Assembly (NCBI GenBank): GCA_030141605.1
Contig: JAQGDQ010000029.1
Span: 675,501 to 739,500 of the forward strand
Length of the DNA stretch: 64,000 bases
Direction: 5' to 3'
DNA from: Tubiluchus corallicola
Taxonomy: Eukaryota > Priapulida > Priapulimorpha > Priapulimorphida > Tubiluchidae
Shown here: positions 61,467 to 64,000 of the stretch, in pieces
Layout: every line of letters starts with the position of its first letter
Numbering within the stretch: the first letter of the stretch is position 1
The notes under the pieces: generated by a model
What the model saw: the letters and a program-made list of their open reading frames with translations, nothing else
Told to the model about the DNA's origin: nothing
Databases searched by the model: none
Program-made: the position numbers and the translations under genes

Positions 61467-61602
61467 TCACGTGATTTTTAGACAGATTATAATATCACGT
61501 GAGGCAGAACGTTCTGGGCTCTCATAAACGCGAAACTTTGCTCCCAGCTGCCAGCATGTTCTATTTTTGGTGAGACGCGGTATCTCTTGGTCTGTGCACG
61601 TG
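61467..61602 (-). promoter_or_regulatory. Cluster of three CACGTG E-boxes, probable ISYNA1 promoter
   Basis: CACGTG occurs at 61468-61473, 61496-61501 and 61597-61602; the first two are the 8-bp palindrome TCACGTGA, and the first overlaps an ACGTCA half-CRE. Such sites bind MYC/MAX, USF or MITF/TFE factors. Three in 135 bp is far above expectation in AT-rich DNA. Promoter role is inferred from position upstream of ISYNA1. Confidence 0.5.
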
Positions 61603-61619
61603 GTCGACATAACTCAAAA

Positions 61620-63330
61620 AATATATTAACAGCTGCACGGTACGTGTCCTTGAAGCGATACAGATCCCAGATTCATCGTCTAGTCTACAGGGTTCTAGGG
61701 TCGTCGGTGCTGCAGACTCCGGTGGTATTTTTAATTATGCCATCTAACCACTATTAATGATGCTTTTCTAACTTTCTGAACAGCGGGAACTCCGGCATTT
61801 TATGTAAAGCTTTGACAGAATTTTGGGGTTCTAAGCCATCTAAAAACTAAGCAAACTTCAAGGATTCTTAAAATTTCAGAGTGTTCAACGACAATGGATG
61901 GAAAGCTCCACTGTTTGAACACTGCTTTTTATTATGTTGCTCTGGATAAAACTTGTTACAAGAAAGACAATGTAAAGAAAGATAAAAGTCAAAATACAAT
62001 AGCTAAAAAGGCAATGGATAAAAATATCAAACATACAATGTACAAGGTGTATCAAAGCCAAGAGGCAAAAGTAAAAATAAAGCAAAGGTAAAAAAGACAA
62101 AAGTAAAAAAGCGATCCAGGTAAAAATAAAATAAAGATACTAACATAAGCATGAGTTAATCAGTTTCGGACTTCATGGCTAACACGTAGCTTAAATTACT
62201 AGCTTGCTTATAGGCAAACTTAATTTCTGGGTAATCATCAGCGGTTATTGTTGACGGTGTTCACTTAATCACTCGTGTTGGTACTATTAAGTACTAAAGC
62301 CCGAACTATTAAGTCAGTATGGTATAGAACAAGAAAATCTTATCTTTCTTCTTCTGCCACTTAATTTATTTTGAGCTCGGATAATTTGAGCTTAAAATTT
62401 GTGAGATAAACTGAATGAAATACAAAATACAGTTCATTGGAATCAGTATCATTACACAGAGTCGATAACTATGTTATATTTTAGTACCTCGATAGTACAA
62501 TAACAGCATAAAAACAGAAATTAAATTAAGTTGCAATTATGATTCTGCAGAAGCTGCATGAAAACCAACAGAACTTCTTCAAATATTCTGGCATTTTGAC
62601 AGAAGTGTAAAGATCTACAGCATCAGTTTAACTGATAATTCATATTTCAATTCTTGTAATAGTCTAACTGTCCAAATGCAAAAACAGTCAGTTCGAACTG
62701 CAGACCTCATTCAGTACATAGTAAGTAAAATGCACACATAAAGGCGAAGAAGCTGCTACAACAAGTCGTCAAAATGGGCAAAAATGCCAGTGAGTGAATT
62801 TAGTCCCTATTATTCGTAACAACGTTGTTACCTGTGTTATTTATTTGTGGGCGTTTCGGTGTTGTTGTATTCGTTAAGTGTCGCTTATAGTAGTCTATAG
62901 CTAATGGTGTCGTTTGTCCCAGACTCCAGCGACTGTAAATAAGTGCCTTTGTCCTTTTTTGTCCTTTTTATAAGTTATGAACATTTAATAGTACAGAATT
63001 CGGTTTTATGTAAAAGTAACCTAATTCTGTGTATAATGTAGTTAGTTTTTTACATAGCGTTTTATACCACAATACAATATTCAACGGCAGGCCTCCTCGA
63101 TGCGATATTCCCACACATTCCTACACATTCAAATACATACATTCTCCCAATGAGGTAAAAAATAGAATCAATGTAGTGAATGAAACGGCAAGAGCGAGTA
63201 TCGAACCCAGGCAGTCCTTTCACACAAGGCGCATTTCCAACCGTTTCTAATATGTTCCCGTTGCACACGAGGCAAAATCGATCTATATGCACTATACAAC
63301 AACTTGTGCAACAAAGATTTTTTTTCCATG
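61620..63330. other. Right-hand spacer, no gene seen
   Basis: AT-rich sequence. Frames at 61.9-62.1 kb are low-complexity Lys-rich or their antisense. Nothing recognisable on either strand. Confidence 0.55.
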
Positions 63331-63339
63331 CTCGACAAA

Positions 63340-63610
63340 ACGTTGTTTTTTTTAACTTCGTCGCACACTTTCATTTTTCTTAAACGTGCTTAAATTTCTG
63401 TCGCGTACAAACTCATGCTGCTCCCGAGCACATTTAAATTGACAACATGCAGAACTATATCAAACCATTAAGGAGCAATCGTTTTGTCAGGCGTCATTGT
63501 TTTAATAAATGTTTAATGTTGTTACGGTTGCCATACAATTTACAAAAGACGCGTCATGCAAAGGTTGCCGTGTGCGCGCAAATTTTGTGCGAGTTGGTAT
63601 GCCACCCATT
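63340..63610 (+). repeat. Dispersed repeat, copy B
   Basis: Diverged partner of the segment at 41270-41720; shared blocks include AACGTTGTTTT, CTCATGCTGCTCCC, AATCGTTTTGTCAGGCGTCAT and GTTGCCGTGTGCGCGCAAAT, in the same order. A 116-codon frame at 63447-63797 overlaps it but has no recognisable motif. Confidence 0.65.
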
Positions 63611-64000
63611 TGCTGCCTATAGATTTTTTAAGATGACTAATATAAAAATTAAATCAAAAACCGCTATATTATGGGCTAAAAATCTTTTTCCAGTTTTGGT
63701 AACGTTTTACAAAAATCTCAAGTTACATGCCAGTGCGATTACGATTGCTGTCTTTAACAAAAAAAAGAATCATCTTCGGGACCTTGGAAATAAATAGAGA
63801 AAGTATTTGAAAAACGTCTGTGCGTGTGTTATCCATCAAATTGGCGCCAGGAATCCTGTGTTTTAATTTTTTAGGCTTCTTAGTAGTAATCCACAAGTTT
63901 TACTTTCAGTTAATGCGAAGTTTTACAGAGCAGTGTTTGCAAAAAAAGTACATGCACGTCTGTAAAAGAAATTACAAACAGATTTGATTCTAAGCGCAAG

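Noticed and set aside
63195-63209. tRNA/SINE B-box-like GGGTTCGATACTCGC on minus strand
   Set aside because: No matching A-box or cloverleaf at the right distance; likely chance, although a worn SINE cannot be excluded.

Overview
The window is nuclear DNA of a non-vertebrate animal. It is AT-rich, has spliced genes with GT/GC-AG introns and long gene-poor stretches, carries simple repeats and worn transposon pieces, and shows no bacterial-style gene packing. Species cannot be fixed from the sequence. A MYC protein with Myc boxes I, II and III, long introns and marine-invertebrate-like LINE debris fit an invertebrate bilaterian, but this is inference.

Three protein-coding genes are clear, and I could join every coding exon in frame. 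(1) A MYC proto-oncogene orthologue on + (coding 4897-36607, 3 coding exons, 473 aa) has a probable non-coding first exon and TATA promoter near 3.8-4.06 kb and a 27-kb second intron. (2) TRIT1, the tRNA A37 isopentenyltransferase, is on + (42769-49219, 11 coding exons, about 480 aa). (3) Inositol-3-phosphate synthase (INO1/ISYNA1) is on - (52016-58577, 8 coding exons, 560 aa), with a probable 5' UTR exon and promoter near 61.3-61.6 kb. TRIT1 and ISYNA1 are tail to tail.

Layout: 1-1617, nearly three copies of a ~560-bp tandem repeat; ~1640-2590, probable degraded hAT-like transposon; 3.6-4.06 kb, putative MYC promoter and exon 1; 4.8-36.6 kb, MYC coding exons with long introns holding a LINE reverse-transcriptase remnant (~33 kb), a CT microsatellite and several small inverted repeats; 36.6-42.7 kb, MYC 3' UTR and spacer; 42.7-49.2 kb, TRIT1; 49.2-52.0 kb, 3' UTRs and spacer; 52.0-61.3 kb, ISYNA1; 61.3-64 kb, an E-box-rich promoter, then spacer with an old dispersed repeat also present at 41.3-41.7 kb.

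The genes do not form a pathway: one is a bHLH-zipper transcription factor, one a tRNA modification enzyme, one the first enzyme of inositol synthesis. The notable link is positional. MYC followed by TRIT1 on the same strand matches, as I recall it, the human MYCL-TRIT1 order on chromosome 1, which suggests an old animal linkage. I found no CRISPR array, operon, defence system or convincing new gene system. The points most worth a second look are this linkage, the MYC gene structure, TRIT1 start-codon arrangement, the triple CACGTG cluster upstream of ISYNA1, and the non-canonical GC-AG intron in ISYNA1.
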